A stretch of 64,000 nucleotides of DNA from Bacteroidetes bacterium GWF2_41_31 (GCA_001769215.1 MEOL01000033.1:62001-126000), one strand, 5' to 3'; positions 17,754 through 27,273 are shown, numbered from the stretch's first letter. Numbers and translations: made by a program. The notes: generated by a model not told the origin, from the letters alone.

Positions 17754-18143
17754 TTAAAGGAGAAGTCCTGACATAGTAACCAGGAGTTTATTGAGATCAA
17801 TTGGTTTTGGAATATAGGCATTACAACCTGAATGAAACGCTTTTTCTTTATCCCCGCTCATTACAAACGCGGTTTGTGCAATAATGGGCAACTCAGGATA
17901 AAGGATGCGAATTTTTTTGGTTACTTCGTATCCATTGACGTCAGGAAGTTTAATGTCCATCAACACCATGTCAAGGTCGGTATGATTTGTTACATAATCA
18001 ATGGCCTCTTTGCCCGTTGTAACATGAATTATTTTTGCTCCGGTAGTTGAAAGCAGGGCTTCCAGCAATGCGAAATTGCTCATTTCATCCTCAACGATCA
18101 AAATGTTTTTGCCTGAAAAATCGTGTCGAAAATTTGTTTCCAT
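17754..18143 (-). CDS. Single-domain response regulator (CheY-like)
   Basis: This 129-residue protein is a receiver domain with no output domain. The acidic pocket is Glu18/Asp19, the phosphoacceptor Asp63 (LMDIKLP), the switch Thr91 (AQTAF) and Lys113 (PKP). It probably relays phosphate within a phosphorelay or to another protein. No histidine kinase is adjacent, so its partner is encoded elsewhere. The sequence order and PIIAQTAF wording are typical of receivers from hybrid kinases. Confidence 0.9.
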   Translation of the reverse strand: METNFRHDFSGKNILIVEDEMSNFALLEALLSTTGAKIIHVTTGKEAIDYVTNHTDLDMVLMDIKLPDVNGYEVTKKIRILYPELPIIAQTAFVMSGDKEKAFHSGCNAYIPKPIDLNKLLVTMSGLLL

Positions 18144-18372
18144 TATTTAGTCTTTTTAAGCTCTATATTTAAAAAATTCTTGAACTGCTGAATTTCAACC
18201 GTCCAATCACGACTTTTTAAAAAGAATAATATGCGATCCGCATCAAATATAAAGAGTTGCTCAACCATAAACAAACATTGGTGCATTTATTTTTGCTCTA
18301 TTCATTAATAATAAATGTTTAACATTTTTTAAATAAAAGAATATCAATATTATATTGCAACATATCTATAAG

Positions 18373-19098
18373 TTACTCTAAATAAAATCCAGAGACCCAT
18401 TGTTTGAATTGGTTGGAATATGTTTCGTCTTCTTCACGAATGGCGAGCAATTCATGCTGGCATTCTAAGGAGGCATCAAAGGAGAATTCCATATTAATTC
18501 TATTTGGAGGTAAACCCCGTTTTGGGAATACAAGAAGTTGTCTACGCAGAATAAATTTGTTTTTTTGTGCCTCCAACTTGAAATTTACAGAAGCAGAGTA
18601 GGGTAGAACCACGCACAACCTGCCGTGATCCTGCAACAGCGTTTTACTTATTCGGATGAGATCGCCGTGGGTGAGTGTCCTGGTGTGTCTAGCATTGTTA
18701 ATCCTTTCATCTGTCGCAAGAAAATGATGGTCAAAAAAGGGAGGATTAGAAACAATTAAATCATATTTCTTTGTTTGTTGTTTACCAAAATCTTCCAAAC
18801 TTTGATGATAGGCGTGCAATTGCTTGCTAAATGGAGAGGTGCTAAAATTTTCATTGGCTTCAGAAATTGACAAACGATCAATATCAATGGCATCAATTTC
18901 CGATACACCACGACTGGCTAACAACATTGCAATAACCCCCGAACCAGTTCCAATATCCAGGGCCATGTTTACCCCGGATACATCGGCCCATATACCAAGC
19001 AGAGTAGCGTCAATGCCGACTTTCATGGTTGATTGATGGTGACTCAGACCAAATTGTTTGAATAAAAATGGACGTGTATCTGTTTTATGCCTACTCAT
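18373..19098 (-). CDS. trmN6: tRNA1(Val) (adenine37-N6)-methyltransferase family
   Basis: This class I SAM-dependent methyltransferase is of the YfiC/TrmN6 family, which modifies A37 of tRNA1(Val). Motifs are the SAM loop LDIGTGSGVIAML near residue 45, an acidic IDAIDIDRLS, and the amino-methylating motif SNPPFFDHHF. The N-terminal FKQFGLSHHQSTMKVG matches the family start. At 241 residues it has normal length. It follows rimM by 14 bases on the same strand, forming a small tRNA/ribosome maturation operon. Confidence 0.88.
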   Translation of the reverse strand: MSRHKTDTRPFLFKQFGLSHHQSTMKVGIDATLLGIWADVSGVNMALDIGTGSGVIAMLLASRGVSEIDAIDIDRLSISEANENFSTSPFSKQLHAYHQSLEDFGKQQTKKYDLIVSNPPFFDHHFLATDERINNARHTRTLTHGDLIRISKTLLQDHGRLCVVLPYSASVNFKLEAQKNKFILRRQLLVFPKRGLPPNRINMEFSFDASLECQHELLAIREEDETYSNQFKQWVSGFYLE

Positions 19099-19112
19099 CC
19101 TGCATCGGGTGT

Positions 19113-19661
19113 TTATTCATCAAGATACACAGCCAGCAAGCCATCGGGTAATTCCACCTGAATGGTGTTGTTTTCCCTGTCTACCTCTAGAATAATTTCA
19201 TTGCTGATGGGAATCAGCACCTCTTTTTCCTTGTGAAACGTTTGAATGATAGCTTGTTTTGAATAGTGAAGCACTTCCGTAATTTCTCCAATGAATCCAA
19301 ATTGCTTGTCCACTATTTTCATCCCAATGATTTCATGAAAATAAAACTGGTTACCTGTCAGTACAGGAAGCTCATCCAATGGAAGATACATATCCCTTTT
19401 TAATAATTTTTCGGATTGCTCGGGTGTATCGACATCTTTAAAAGTAACAACCGCCTTATTGTTCATTAGGTTGATGTTTTTCACAAAATAGGGTACAAGG
19501 GCGCCATCGAAATCAATATAAATAATAGGTGTAGCCAAATATGCATCAGGGTCATCCGTGTCTAAAAAAACACTCAATCGCCCATGATATCCATGAGGTT
19601 TTATTACTTTCCCCAAGAAAAAATAGTTATCAAAATTCCCCATAGTTATATTGTTCTGCAA
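19113..19661 (-). CDS. rimM: Ribosome maturation factor RimM
   Basis: This is a 16S rRNA processing factor that binds ribosomal protein S19 during 30S assembly. It has the opening FLGKVIKPHGYHGRLSV, an N-terminal beta-barrel and the PRC-barrel half (about residues 100-175: FHEIIGMKIVDKQFGFIG, EVLIPISNEIILEVD). Either of two ATGs (residue 1 or 7) could start it; a TAAATTTG -7 box at 19691-19698 on the minus strand suits either. In many genomes rpsP lies just upstream; here the upstream 930 bases are repeat-bearing and non-coding. Confidence 0.93.
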   Translation of the reverse strand: MQNNITMGNFDNYFFLGKVIKPHGYHGRLSVFLDTDDPDAYLATPIIYIDFDGALVPYFVKNINLMNNKAVVTFKDVDTPEQSEKLLKRDMYLPLDELPVLTGNQFYFHEIIGMKIVDKQFGFIGEITEVLHYSKQAIIQTFHKEKEVLIPISNEIILEVDRENNTIQVELPDGLLAVYLDE

Positions 19662-19882
19662 TTATTTTATATCCCTTTAACTTGCGGGTGCAAATTTAGG
19701 TTATTTCCATCACATGTTTTTTTAAACAGTGTAAAACCATTATAATTGAAAATGGAGTATCCAATCAGCTCCCTTGCTGAATTTTAGTTATTTTCATGAT
19801 TCACCTTTTTAGACCAGACTCTTTAGTCAATGGGTGGAGCTGCATACAAGTATATTATGTATTGGTTTTGAGGGTGTATTGT

Positions 19883-20054
19883 AAGGTGCAGCACACCGAA
19901 AATATTTATAGCCAATTTAATACCAGTAGATTCAAGGTGCGGAGCACCGCAATATTGATTATTTGTTTAAACAAACGGGAAAATAGGACGGTGCGCTGCA
20001 CCTTAAAAAGTGTGTTCTTGACTTTCTATAAATAGTAGCGGTACTCCGTACCTC
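19883..20054. repeat. Four regularly spaced 16-nt REP-like palindromes
   Basis: Copies AAGGTGCAGCACACCG (19883) and AAGGTGCGGAGCACCG (19934) are direct; inverted copies start at 19989 (AAGGTGCAGCGCACCG on the minus strand) and 20039 (GAGGTACGGAGTACCG). Spacings are 51, 55 and 50 bases. The outermost two are also followed by TATTTATAG. Each copy can form a short stem (GGTGC/GCACC or GGTAC/GTACC). In the last copy, substitutions in both arms keep the pairing, which suggests selected structure. Confidence 0.75.
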
Positions 20055-20074
20055 TTGATATGCAACTTTAAATC

Positions 20075-20259
20075 TTGAGTCCACTCCGAAAAATATGTAC
20101 TCTTTGATTTTCAACTCATTTACCCCCCTGCTTGCCGGTAGGCAAGTGACCCCTAAAGAGGGATTCGTTGAAAATCAATGAACTATCTAAAGTCCCCTTT
20201 AGGGGATTCCAGCCTGCGGTTGGCAGGTAGGGGTATTTGTCTTTTCGGAGTGGACTCAA
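20075..20259. mobile_element. MITE-like nested inverted-repeat unit, 185 bp
   Basis: A perfect 18-bp terminal inverted repeat (TTGAGTCCACTCCGAAAA at the left, its complement at the right) bounds the unit. Inside are a 12-bp perfect inverted pair (20104-20115 with 20167-20178), a C-rich/G-rich pair (TACCCC at 20121 with GGGGTA at 20230), a near-perfect pair CCCCTAAAG/CTTTAGGGG, and two local hairpins (CTTGCC-GGTA-GGCAAG and CCTGC-GGTTG-GCAGG). It has no ORF. No clear target-site duplication is visible, so mobility is inferred from form only. Confidence 0.6.
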
Positions 20260-20595
20260 TCTTATAACGGGAGATGATCGGATACCCCATATAGTTGAAT
20301 TGTTAAGCTCACACTTGCCGAATTTAATGCTGGGACATGAAGTCAGCGCATCGATTGAAGATATTCAAATCCCGGGCATTGTTTAAGATGTGTGTTGTTA
20401 TTAGAAAATAGATTTTCAAGTATCTGAGATTTTATAATCGATCTTATCATTTGTATTTCAGTCTATTAAGAAAATTTGAAAAAATTAAAACGAAAACTTA
20501 TTCACTGAAAAATTTAATAAGATGAATAACATATAGCATTGATATTAATATATTTGATACATTTATTCAATATTTGTAAAAAAACCTGTTAAAAA

Positions 20596-22053
20596 ATGAA
20601 ATACCCTAAGGTTCAAAATTTTATTAATGGAGCATTTATCGATGCTTCCGGCTCGCGGAGTTTGGAAGTTATTTCTCCCATCGATGGAACGTTGTTGTCT
20701 ACCGTTCCTTTATCAGAAAAGTCGGACCTGGATAAGGCCGTAAAAGCGGCTTCAATGGCTTTCTCCGAATGGTCGAAAATGCCGATTAAAACACGTGTTC
20801 AGATATTTTACCGCTACCGGGAATTGCTCGAAAAACACATGACGGAACTGAGTAATTTAATTCAGGAAGAGTGTGGTAAAACCTTCGATGAATCGAAAGC
20901 TGAGATCGAAAAATCCATGGAACTGACAGAATTTGCCTGCTCGCTGCCGCAATTGGTAACCGGCGAAGTGCTGGAGGTAAGCCGTGGTGTTGAATGCCGT
21001 ACCGAATACAACCCGCTGGGTGTTGTGGCTTCCATCACTCCGTTCAACTTCCCATCCATGGTGCCCAACTGGACCCTGCCCAACGCCCTTGTTTTAGGAA
21101 ACTGTATGATCCTCAAACCTTCGGAAAAAGTGCCCCTCAGCACCGGCCGGATTGCCGAATTATTGAAAGAAGCCGGTTTGCCGGATGGCGTGTTTAATAT
21201 CATTCACGGCGACAGCCAGATGGTGGAAGCTATTTGCGATCATCCCGGGATTGAAGCTGTTTCGTTTGTTGGTTCAACAAAAGTGGCAAGAATCGTCTAC
21301 AGCAGGGCCACCTCCAACTATAAACGATGTCTCGCTCTGGGCGGGGCCAAAAATCACCTCCTGGTGTTGCCTGATGCCATTCCGCAGATGACTGCTTCCA
21401 ATATCGCGGCTTCCATGAGTGGCTGTGCCGGACAGCGTTGTATGGCCGCTTCAGCCATGGTTGCGGTGGGACAAGTGGATCACATCATCGAAAAAATATG
21501 CGATGAAGCCAGAAAAATTGTTCCGGGTGTAAACCTGGGATCAGTCATCAATCAAGAAGCCAAAGAAAGAATTGAAAGGTATATTACTGAAGCAGAAAAA
21601 CAAGGGGCCAAAATTCTGGTGGACGGCAGAAATGCAACGGCTGCAGGCAAAGAAAAGGGGACTTATGTAGGTCCAACTGTGATCGATTTTGTAACTCCTG
21701 ATATGGCCGCTGCCAAAGAAGAAATATTCGGTCCGGTGCTCAGCATTATCAGGGTTAATACTGTGGATGAAGCCTTGGCCATCGAAAACAGAAGTCCTTA
21801 CGGAAATGCAGCTGCTGTGTTTACACAAAACGGCGGGATGGCAAAATACATTATCGAACACGCCAGTGCAGGGATGATCGGGGTGAACGTGGGCGTACCT
21901 GTGCCGCGGGAACCTTTTTCTTTTGGAGGCTGGAACCAAAGTAAGTTTGGCGTGGGTGACATCACAGGAAAGAGTTCCATTGAATTCTGGACAAAGCTTA
22001 AAAAGACGACCACCAAATGGAATCCTGAAGCTGGCATTAACTGGATGAGCTAA
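20596..22053 (+). CDS. mmsA: CoA-acylating (methyl)malonate-semialdehyde dehydrogenase
   Basis: This NAD-dependent aldehyde dehydrogenase converts methylmalonate semialdehyde to propionyl-CoA, or malonate semialdehyde to acetyl-CoA, with CO2 release. The 485 residues match the MmsA/IolA family: the opening VQNFINGAF, the central NFPSMVPNW, the catalytic Cys282 in GCAGQRCMA and the C-terminal FGGWNQSKFG. The family Cys-x4-Cys arrangement (Cys277, Cys282) is intact. As first gene of the pyrimidine operon it would perform the last step, using the semialdehydes made by the adjacent aminotransferase from beta-alanine or 3-aminoisobutyrate. A candidate -7 box lies about 40 bases upstream. Confidence 0.92.
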   Translation: MKYPKVQNFINGAFIDASGSRSLEVISPIDGTLLSTVPLSEKSDLDKAVKAASMAFSEWSKMPIKTRVQIFYRYRELLEKHMTELSNLIQEECGKTFDESKAEIEKSMELTEFACSLPQLVTGEVLEVSRGVECRTEYNPLGVVASITPFNFPSMVPNWTLPNALVLGNCMILKPSEKVPLSTGRIAELLKEAGLPDGVFNIIHGDSQMVEAICDHPGIEAVSFVGSTKVARIVYSRATSNYKRCLALGGAKNHLLVLPDAIPQMTASNIAASMSGCAGQRCMAASAMVAVGQVDHIIEKICDEARKIVPGVNLGSVINQEAKERIERYITEAEKQGAKILVDGRNATAAGKEKGTYVGPTVIDFVTPDMAAAKEEIFGPVLSIIRVNTVDEALAIENRSPYGNAAAVFTQNGGMAKYIIEHASAGMIGVNVGVPVPREPFSFGGWNQSKFGVGDITGKSSIEFWTKLKKTTTKWNPEAGINWMS

Positions 22054-22094
22054 AGCATATTAAACAATCTTTTAACATTAACACTTGATTAATC

Positions 22095-23447
22095 ATGTCA
22101 GAAACAAAATCAGTTTCAAAAAGTGCCGGTATCATACAAAACAGTATGGACTATACCTTGTTTTCGTGGAGCAAGCAGAAAAGCGTATCTCCCATTGCCG
22201 TCAAAAGTGCCAAAGGTGTTTACCTGCACGATTATGACGGAAAACGCTACCTCGATTTTTCATCAGGGCTGATGAATGTGAACATTGGCCATGGAAATCA
22301 GCGGGTAACGAAAGCAGTTGCAGATCAAATGATGGAAGTAAGCTATGTAACTCCCGGCTGTGTAACGAAAGCCAGAGGTGAACTTGGTAAAAAACTGGCA
22401 GAAATTACACCCGGCAACCTGACAAAAACCTTTTTTACGGTTTGTGGGGCCACGGCCATTGAAAATGCCATTAAATTGGCCAGGTTGTATACCGGACGGC
22501 ATAAAATCATTACGCGCTACCGTTCATATCACGGGGCTACCTATGGTGCCATGACGGCAGGTGGTGATCCGCGGAAATTGCAATCCGATACCCAACAGAT
22601 GCCCAATGTGGTACATGTTGAAGACCCCTATTGCTACCGTTGTCCCTGGAATCAGGAATTGGGATCTTGTAAAATGGAGTGCATCAGCCACATTGAACGG
22701 GTTGTGGCATTTGAAGGACCAGAAAACATTGCTGCCATCCTGATGGAAGGGGAAAGTGGTTCCTCGGGATGTATTAAATATCCTCCCGGCTATTTCAAAT
22801 TACTCAGGGCATTGTGCGATAAACACGGCATCCTCCTGATTGCCGATGAGGTGATGAGCGGCTTTGGCAGAACCGGAAAGTGGTTTGGCATCGAAAATCA
22901 TGGGGTTGTGCCAGATATGATCGCTACAGCAAAAGGAATCACCTCCGGTTATTTACCGTTGGGTGCTTTGATTGTAAGCGACAAGATTGCCTCTTACTAC
23001 GACGACAAACCCTTGATGATCGGATTGACTTATTCCGCCCATCCGGTATCTTGCGCCGCCGCACTTGAAGTGCTAAAAATTTATGAAGATGAAAATATGA
23101 TGGAGAATGTGGTCAGGATGGGGAAATATGTTGAAGAGAGAGCCAATGAAATGAAACAACAGCATCCGAGCATTGGTGATTTCAGAAATACCGGTTTGTT
23201 TGGTTGTTTTGAATTGGTAAAAAACGGCGAGACAAAAGAACCCATGGCGCCCTTTAACGCCAAACCGGAAGAAATGTTTGTCATGAACAAAGTAGCAGCA
23301 AAGATTAAAGAACTGGGAATGTACACTTTTGTTCGTTGGAACTATATTTTCGTTGTACCCCCACTAACCATTACGAAAGAACAGGTTGACGAAGGAATGA
23401 ATATTATTTCAAAAGCCATAGCTATCGCCGATGAATACTGTAATTAA
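22095..23447 (+). CDS. Class III omega-aminotransferase, probable beta-alanine type
   Basis: This PLP enzyme probably moves the amino group of beta-alanine or 3-aminoisobutyrate to a keto acid. It has YHGATYGAMTAGGDPRK, IADEVMSGFGRTGKW (Asp contacting the PLP pyridine) and the Schiff-base Lys280 in ATAKGITSGYLPLGA. A Cys-rich loop, DPYCYRCPWN..CKMEC, also occurs in related omega-aminotransferases. The 450-residue length is normal. It starts 41 bases after the dehydrogenase and 15 bases before the permease. Sequence alone would also allow a taurine, GABA or pyruvate-type enzyme; the operon makes beta-alanine the best guess. Confidence 0.88.
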   Translation: MSETKSVSKSAGIIQNSMDYTLFSWSKQKSVSPIAVKSAKGVYLHDYDGKRYLDFSSGLMNVNIGHGNQRVTKAVADQMMEVSYVTPGCVTKARGELGKKLAEITPGNLTKTFFTVCGATAIENAIKLARLYTGRHKIITRYRSYHGATYGAMTAGGDPRKLQSDTQQMPNVVHVEDPYCYRCPWNQELGSCKMECISHIERVVAFEGPENIAAILMEGESGSSGCIKYPPGYFKLLRALCDKHGILLIADEVMSGFGRTGKWFGIENHGVVPDMIATAKGITSGYLPLGALIVSDKIASYYDDKPLMIGLTYSAHPVSCAAALEVLKIYEDENMMENVVRMGKYVEERANEMKQQHPSIGDFRNTGLFGCFELVKNGETKEPMAPFNAKPEEMFVMNKVAAKIKELGMYTFVRWNYIFVVPPLTITKEQVDEGMNIISKAIAIADEYCN

Positions 23448-23462
23448 CTAAACCAACTGCCC

Positions 23463-24926
23463 ATGAGCAATGAAATAATAGAATTAACAGAAGACGTCTC
23501 CGACTCACCTTTATACAGCAGCGATCTGGCCCCCGTTCCTGCTGCGCAAAGGACATGGAACAAATGGCATATTGCCTCCATCTGGGTGGGAATGGCAGTT
23601 TGTATCCCGACATATATGCTGGCCAGTAGCCTGATTGAACAGGGAATGAACTGGTGGCAAGCCCTGATTACCATTTTACTGGGAAACCTTATTGTACTGG
23701 CTCCCATGATTTTAAATGCGCATGTAGGCACAAAATACGGTGTGCCACTTCCTGTTTTCCTTCGGCTAAGTTTCGGTGTTCAGGGAGCAATCCTGGCTTC
23801 CTTATTTCGGGGATTTGTCGCTTGTGGGTGGTTTGGTATTCAAACCTGGATTGGTGGAGCCGCCATTTATCAAGTACTGCTGACCATGTTTCCGGAATTG
23901 GCATTCTCAGCTTTCCTTGGTCAATTCATTGGCCTTAATATAGCGCAAGCCTCTTGTTTTATGTTTTTTTGGGCAATCAATATCTGGATTGTGTACAAGG
24001 GGATAGACTCAATTAAAGTGTTGGAAACCTGGGCCGCTCCGTTTTTATTACTCATTGGTTTATTTTTATTGATCTGGGCTTGGAACAAGGTGGGTTCGAT
24101 GAGCGAAATCCTGGATGCCTCCTATACTTTATCAGGTACAGGCAGTGTCGATTTCTGGAAAATTTTCTTTCCGGGATTAACCGCCATGATTGGGTTTTGG
24201 GCCACACTGTCGTTGAACATCCCTGATTTTACCCGATACGCCCGCTCACAGAAAGACCAGATAGTAGGCCAACTTATCGGTTTACCAACAACCATGGTAT
24301 TCTATTCGTTTATCGGCATTGCCGTTACGAGCGCTACCGTCCTGATTTATGGAAAAGCCATCTGGGATCCTGTAGCCCTGTTAGGAAAATTTGATTCCCC
24401 GATTGTTGTGGCGGTATCCATGTTCGGTCTTACCATCGCCACACTATCTACCAATATTGCAGCCAATGTGGTTGCTCCGGCCAATAGTTTTGCCAACATG
24501 ATGCCAAAAAAGATCACCTATAAAATGGGAGGATATATTACCGGAATCATTGGCATTCTTATTTTTCCGTGGAAATTAATCGCCGACCCTGAAGGATATA
24601 TTTTCCGTTGGTTAATCGCGTATTCCGCTTTACTGGGTTCCCTGGCTGGTATCATGATTTGCGATTATTATATCATCAGGAAAACCAAATTCGATCTGGC
24701 TGAATTGTTTAAAGTAAATGGAAAGTTTAAAGGTTGGAACACACCGGCGTGGATTGCATTCGTACTCAGTCTTTTACCGGTGATCCCTGGTTTTGTGGTA
24801 GCGGTGGGCATTTCTGAAGCCGGATATTTCCCACATGTATTGGTCAATTTATACTCCTACGCCTGGTTTGTAACATTTGGAATTTCATTTTTGATTTATT
24901 GGATGATCATGAAAAAAGAACATTAA
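23463..24926 (+). CDS. NCS1-family nucleobase:cation symporter
   Basis: This inner-membrane carrier of about 12 segments probably brings in uracil, thymine or a related ring compound with Na+ or H+. Family features are an N-terminal WNKWHIASIWVGMAVCIPTY, the loop GVPLPVFLRLSFGVQGAI, GWFGIQTWIGG in segment 3, and SLNIPDFTRYA in segment 6. At 487 residues it is full length. Relatives transport uracil, allantoin or hydantoins. It lies between the aminotransferase and dihydropyrimidinase genes in one operon, so a pyrimidine substrate is likely. Confidence 0.92.
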   Translation: MSNEIIELTEDVSDSPLYSSDLAPVPAAQRTWNKWHIASIWVGMAVCIPTYMLASSLIEQGMNWWQALITILLGNLIVLAPMILNAHVGTKYGVPLPVFLRLSFGVQGAILASLFRGFVACGWFGIQTWIGGAAIYQVLLTMFPELAFSAFLGQFIGLNIAQASCFMFFWAINIWIVYKGIDSIKVLETWAAPFLLLIGLFLLIWAWNKVGSMSEILDASYTLSGTGSVDFWKIFFPGLTAMIGFWATLSLNIPDFTRYARSQKDQIVGQLIGLPTTMVFYSFIGIAVTSATVLIYGKAIWDPVALLGKFDSPIVVAVSMFGLTIATLSTNIAANVVAPANSFANMMPKKITYKMGGYITGIIGILIFPWKLIADPEGYIFRWLIAYSALLGSLAGIMICDYYIIRKTKFDLAELFKVNGKFKGWNTPAWIAFVLSLLPVIPGFVVAVGISEAGYFPHVLVNLYSYAWFVTFGISFLIYWMIMKKEH

Positions 24927-24937
24927 AAATTATTGTT

Positions 24938-26320
24938 ATGTCAATACTTATTAAAAACGGAAGAGTCATCACGGTGGCATCCGACAGTGTAGCAGATATC
25001 TTTATAGAAGGTGAACAAATAACGGCCATTGGAAAAAATCTTTCCGTGAAAGCCGATAAAATAATTGATGCTACCGGACTGCTTGTTTTTCCGGGAGGAA
25101 TAGATCCGCATGTGCACCTTGAAATGCCTTTTATGGGTACATTTTCGTGCGACAATTACGAAACCGGCACCCGTGCTGCATTGCACGGCGGTACAACCAC
25201 AGTCATCGACTTTGTTATTCAAAAACAAGGAAACTCTCTACAATCGGCACTCGATGAATGGCGCTCCAGGGCCGAAAATAATTGTGTGGGTGATTATGCC
25301 TTTCACATGGCTGTGACCGATTTTAATGAAAACACAAAAAAAGAAATAAAAAAGCTGATTGAGAAGGAAGGCATCACTTCGTTCAAAACCTTTATGGCTT
25401 ACAAAGGTGCTTTGATGATTGATGACCATCAGATGGTTGAATTGATGAAGGAAGTCAAGCTCCACGGGGGTATGGTTACATCACACGCAACCAATGGCGA
25501 CATGATTGATGAGCTCGTAACCAAAAACAGGAGTGAGGGCCATCTTTCACCGCTCTACCATTATCTTTCTCAGCCGGAAGAAACTGAGAGGGAAGCAAGC
25601 GAGCGCTTTGTGGATATGGCAAATGCTACGGGCTGTCCAAGTTATATCGTTCATGTTTCATGCGAAGGCTCACTGAATGCCATTCGAAAAGCAACTCAAC
25701 GCAATCAGATGGTTTTTGGGGAAACGTGTATTCAGTATCTTACACTCGATGCTTCACTGTATGATAAGGGGTTTGAAAGTGCCAAATGGGTCATGAGCCC
25801 GCCACTACGTGAAAAGAAAGACCAGATAGCTCTTTGGGCCGGTATCAACCAAGGCTTGATTGAGACTGTAGCCACCGATCATTGCCCATTTAATTGGGAT
25901 CAAAAACTGATGGGCAAAGATGATTTTTCAAAAATTCCCAACGGCCAGCCTGGCATCGAACACCGGATGGAACTGCTTTATTCCGAAGGCGTTGACAAGG
26001 GAAAGATTTCACTAAGCAAATACGTCGACGTGACCAGCACCAGCGCGGCCAAACTCTTCGGAATGTATCCCCGCAAGGGAACCATTGCCGTGGGTTCTGA
26101 TGCGGATATCATCTTGTTCGACCCCAACATAAAACACACCCTTTCTGTTGACACCCATCACATGAATGTGGATTATTCTGCATTTGAAGGATGGGAAGTG
26201 AGAGGGAAGGTAAAAATGGTGTTATTGCGTGGACAAATTGCTATTGAAAATGAGCAATGCAAACTCAATAAAAGTTACGGGAAATACATTAATCGTTCAA
26301 AAGTGAATGGGATTCTTTAA
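24938..26320 (+). CDS. hydA: Dihydropyrimidinase
   Basis: This binuclear Zn amidohydrolase opens dihydrouracil or dihydrothymine to the N-carbamoyl beta-amino acid. Metal-site residues are visible: His58 and His60 (DPHVHLEM), Lys150 to be carbamylated (TSFKTFMAYKG, the same number as in many family members), a His in TSHATNGD, a His in IVHVSCEG and Asp314 (ATDHCPF). The 460 residues match the family. I moved the start from a TTG inside the permease gene to the ATG of MSILIKNGRV, 11 bases after the permease stop. Hydantoinase activity is also possible for this family. Confidence 0.93.
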   Translation: MSILIKNGRVITVASDSVADIFIEGEQITAIGKNLSVKADKIIDATGLLVFPGGIDPHVHLEMPFMGTFSCDNYETGTRAALHGGTTTVIDFVIQKQGNSLQSALDEWRSRAENNCVGDYAFHMAVTDFNENTKKEIKKLIEKEGITSFKTFMAYKGALMIDDHQMVELMKEVKLHGGMVTSHATNGDMIDELVTKNRSEGHLSPLYHYLSQPEETEREASERFVDMANATGCPSYIVHVSCEGSLNAIRKATQRNQMVFGETCIQYLTLDASLYDKGFESAKWVMSPPLREKKDQIALWAGINQGLIETVATDHCPFNWDQKLMGKDDFSKIPNGQPGIEHRMELLYSEGVDKGKISLSKYVDVTSTSAAKLFGMYPRKGTIAVGSDADIILFDPNIKHTLSVDTHHMNVDYSAFEGWEVRGKVKMVLLRGQIAIENEQCKLNKSYGKYINRSKVNGIL

Positions 26321-26406
26321 GAAAGTTTCAGTCCCTCTTGCAAATGAAATCATATTAAAAAGATCAAAATAGAAATCCGCTTTTTAACACTTAACATCAA
26401 AATATT

Positions 26407-27273
26407 ATGGCAAGAATGATAAAATCAGGATTAATTCAGATGAGTCTGGCCCTCACCGAGGGTGAAGGAAGCATTGCTGAGATCAAGGAAGCCATGTTTC
26501 AAAAGCATATTCCTTTTATTGAGGATGCCGGTAGAAAAGGCGTTCAGATACTTTGTCTGCAGGAAATATTTAGTACACCCTATTTCTGTCCGGGACAGGA
26601 CAGCAAGTGGTATGAGTCGGCAGAACCGGTTCCCGGCCCAACTACCCAGCGCCTGGCAGAATATGCAAAAAAGTATGACATGGTCATTATTGCACCAGTC
26701 TATGAAAAAGAACAACCCGGTGTATTGTATAACACGGCAGCCGTGATTGATGCAGACGGAACCTATTTGGGTAAATACCGCAAACACCACATTCCCCACA
26801 CCACCGGTTTCTGGGAAAAATTCTTCTTTAAACCCGGAAACCTGGGTTATCCTGTTTTCCAAACCAAGTATGCCAAAGTGGGTGTTTATATATGTTATGA
26901 CAGGCATTTCCCGGAAGGAGCCAGGTGCCTGGGACTGAATGGGGCCGAAATCGTATACAATCCATCTGCCACGGTAGCAGGTCTCAGCCAGTACTTATGG
27001 AAACTGGAACAGCCGGCACATGCAGTGGCCAATGGCTATTTCATGGGTTGCATTAATAGGGTAGGGGAAGAAAAACCATGGAACCTGGGCAAATTTTACG
27101 GCTCTTCTTATTTTGTTGATCCACGCGGGCAAATTTTTGCACAGGCTTCTGACGATCAGGATGAATTGCTTGTTTCAGAATTTGATCTGGAAATGATTAA
27201 TGAGGTAAGAAGCACCTGGCAATTCTATCGTGACCGTCGTCCTGAAACCTACGATCTGCTCACTAAACTTTAA
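26407..27273 (+). CDS. Beta-ureidopropionase (nitrilase superfamily)
   Basis: This enzyme hydrolyses N-carbamoyl-beta-alanine (or its methyl analogue) to beta-alanine, CO2 and ammonia. The nitrilase triad is Glu53 (CLQEIF), Lys126 (YRKHHIP) and Cys163 (VYICYDRHFPEGAR). The ICYDRHFPE wording and the KFFFKPGN segment match beta-alanine synthases and N-carbamoylputrescine amidases; the operon favours the former. At 288 residues it is the usual bacterial length. An 86-base gap precedes it and the next gene starts 18 bases after its stop. Confidence 0.9.
   Translation: MARMIKSGLIQMSLALTEGEGSIAEIKEAMFQKHIPFIEDAGRKGVQILCLQEIFSTPYFCPGQDSKWYESAEPVPGPTTQRLAEYAKKYDMVIIAPVYEKEQPGVLYNTAAVIDADGTYLGKYRKHHIPHTTGFWEKFFFKPGNLGYPVFQTKYAKVGVYICYDRHFPEGARCLGLNGAEIVYNPSATVAGLSQYLWKLEQPAHAVANGYFMGCINRVGEEKPWNLGKFYGSSYFVDPRGQIFAQASDDQDELLVSEFDLEMINEVRSTWQFYRDRRPETYDLLTKL

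Larger units (their letters stand above)
19662..20595. other. 934-base non-coding, repeat-bearing stretch
   Basis: No credible gene lies between rimM and the pyrimidine operon. It holds the rimM -7 box, an array of four palindromes and a nested inverted-repeat unit (annotated separately), then AT-rich DNA with a candidate TATATTTG -7 box at 20549-20556 in front of the operon. A 51-codon start-less open frame ends at 20386 and might be a gene relic. Confidence 0.7.

Noticed and set aside
17625-17778. Protein-like 50-codon open frame reading KRWNLSKFKYSWPDNPELFP with no start, overlapping the response-regulator stop
   Set aside because: No start codon and no partner; the upstream stop is close. 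A similar frame can occur by chance in AT-rich DNA.
20231-20386. A 51-codon start-less open frame (ending SIEDIQIPGIV) downstream of the repeat unit
   Set aside because: It has no start codon or family match, overlaps the repeat unit's right end and is short enough to be chance. It may be a gene relic, but I cannot support it.
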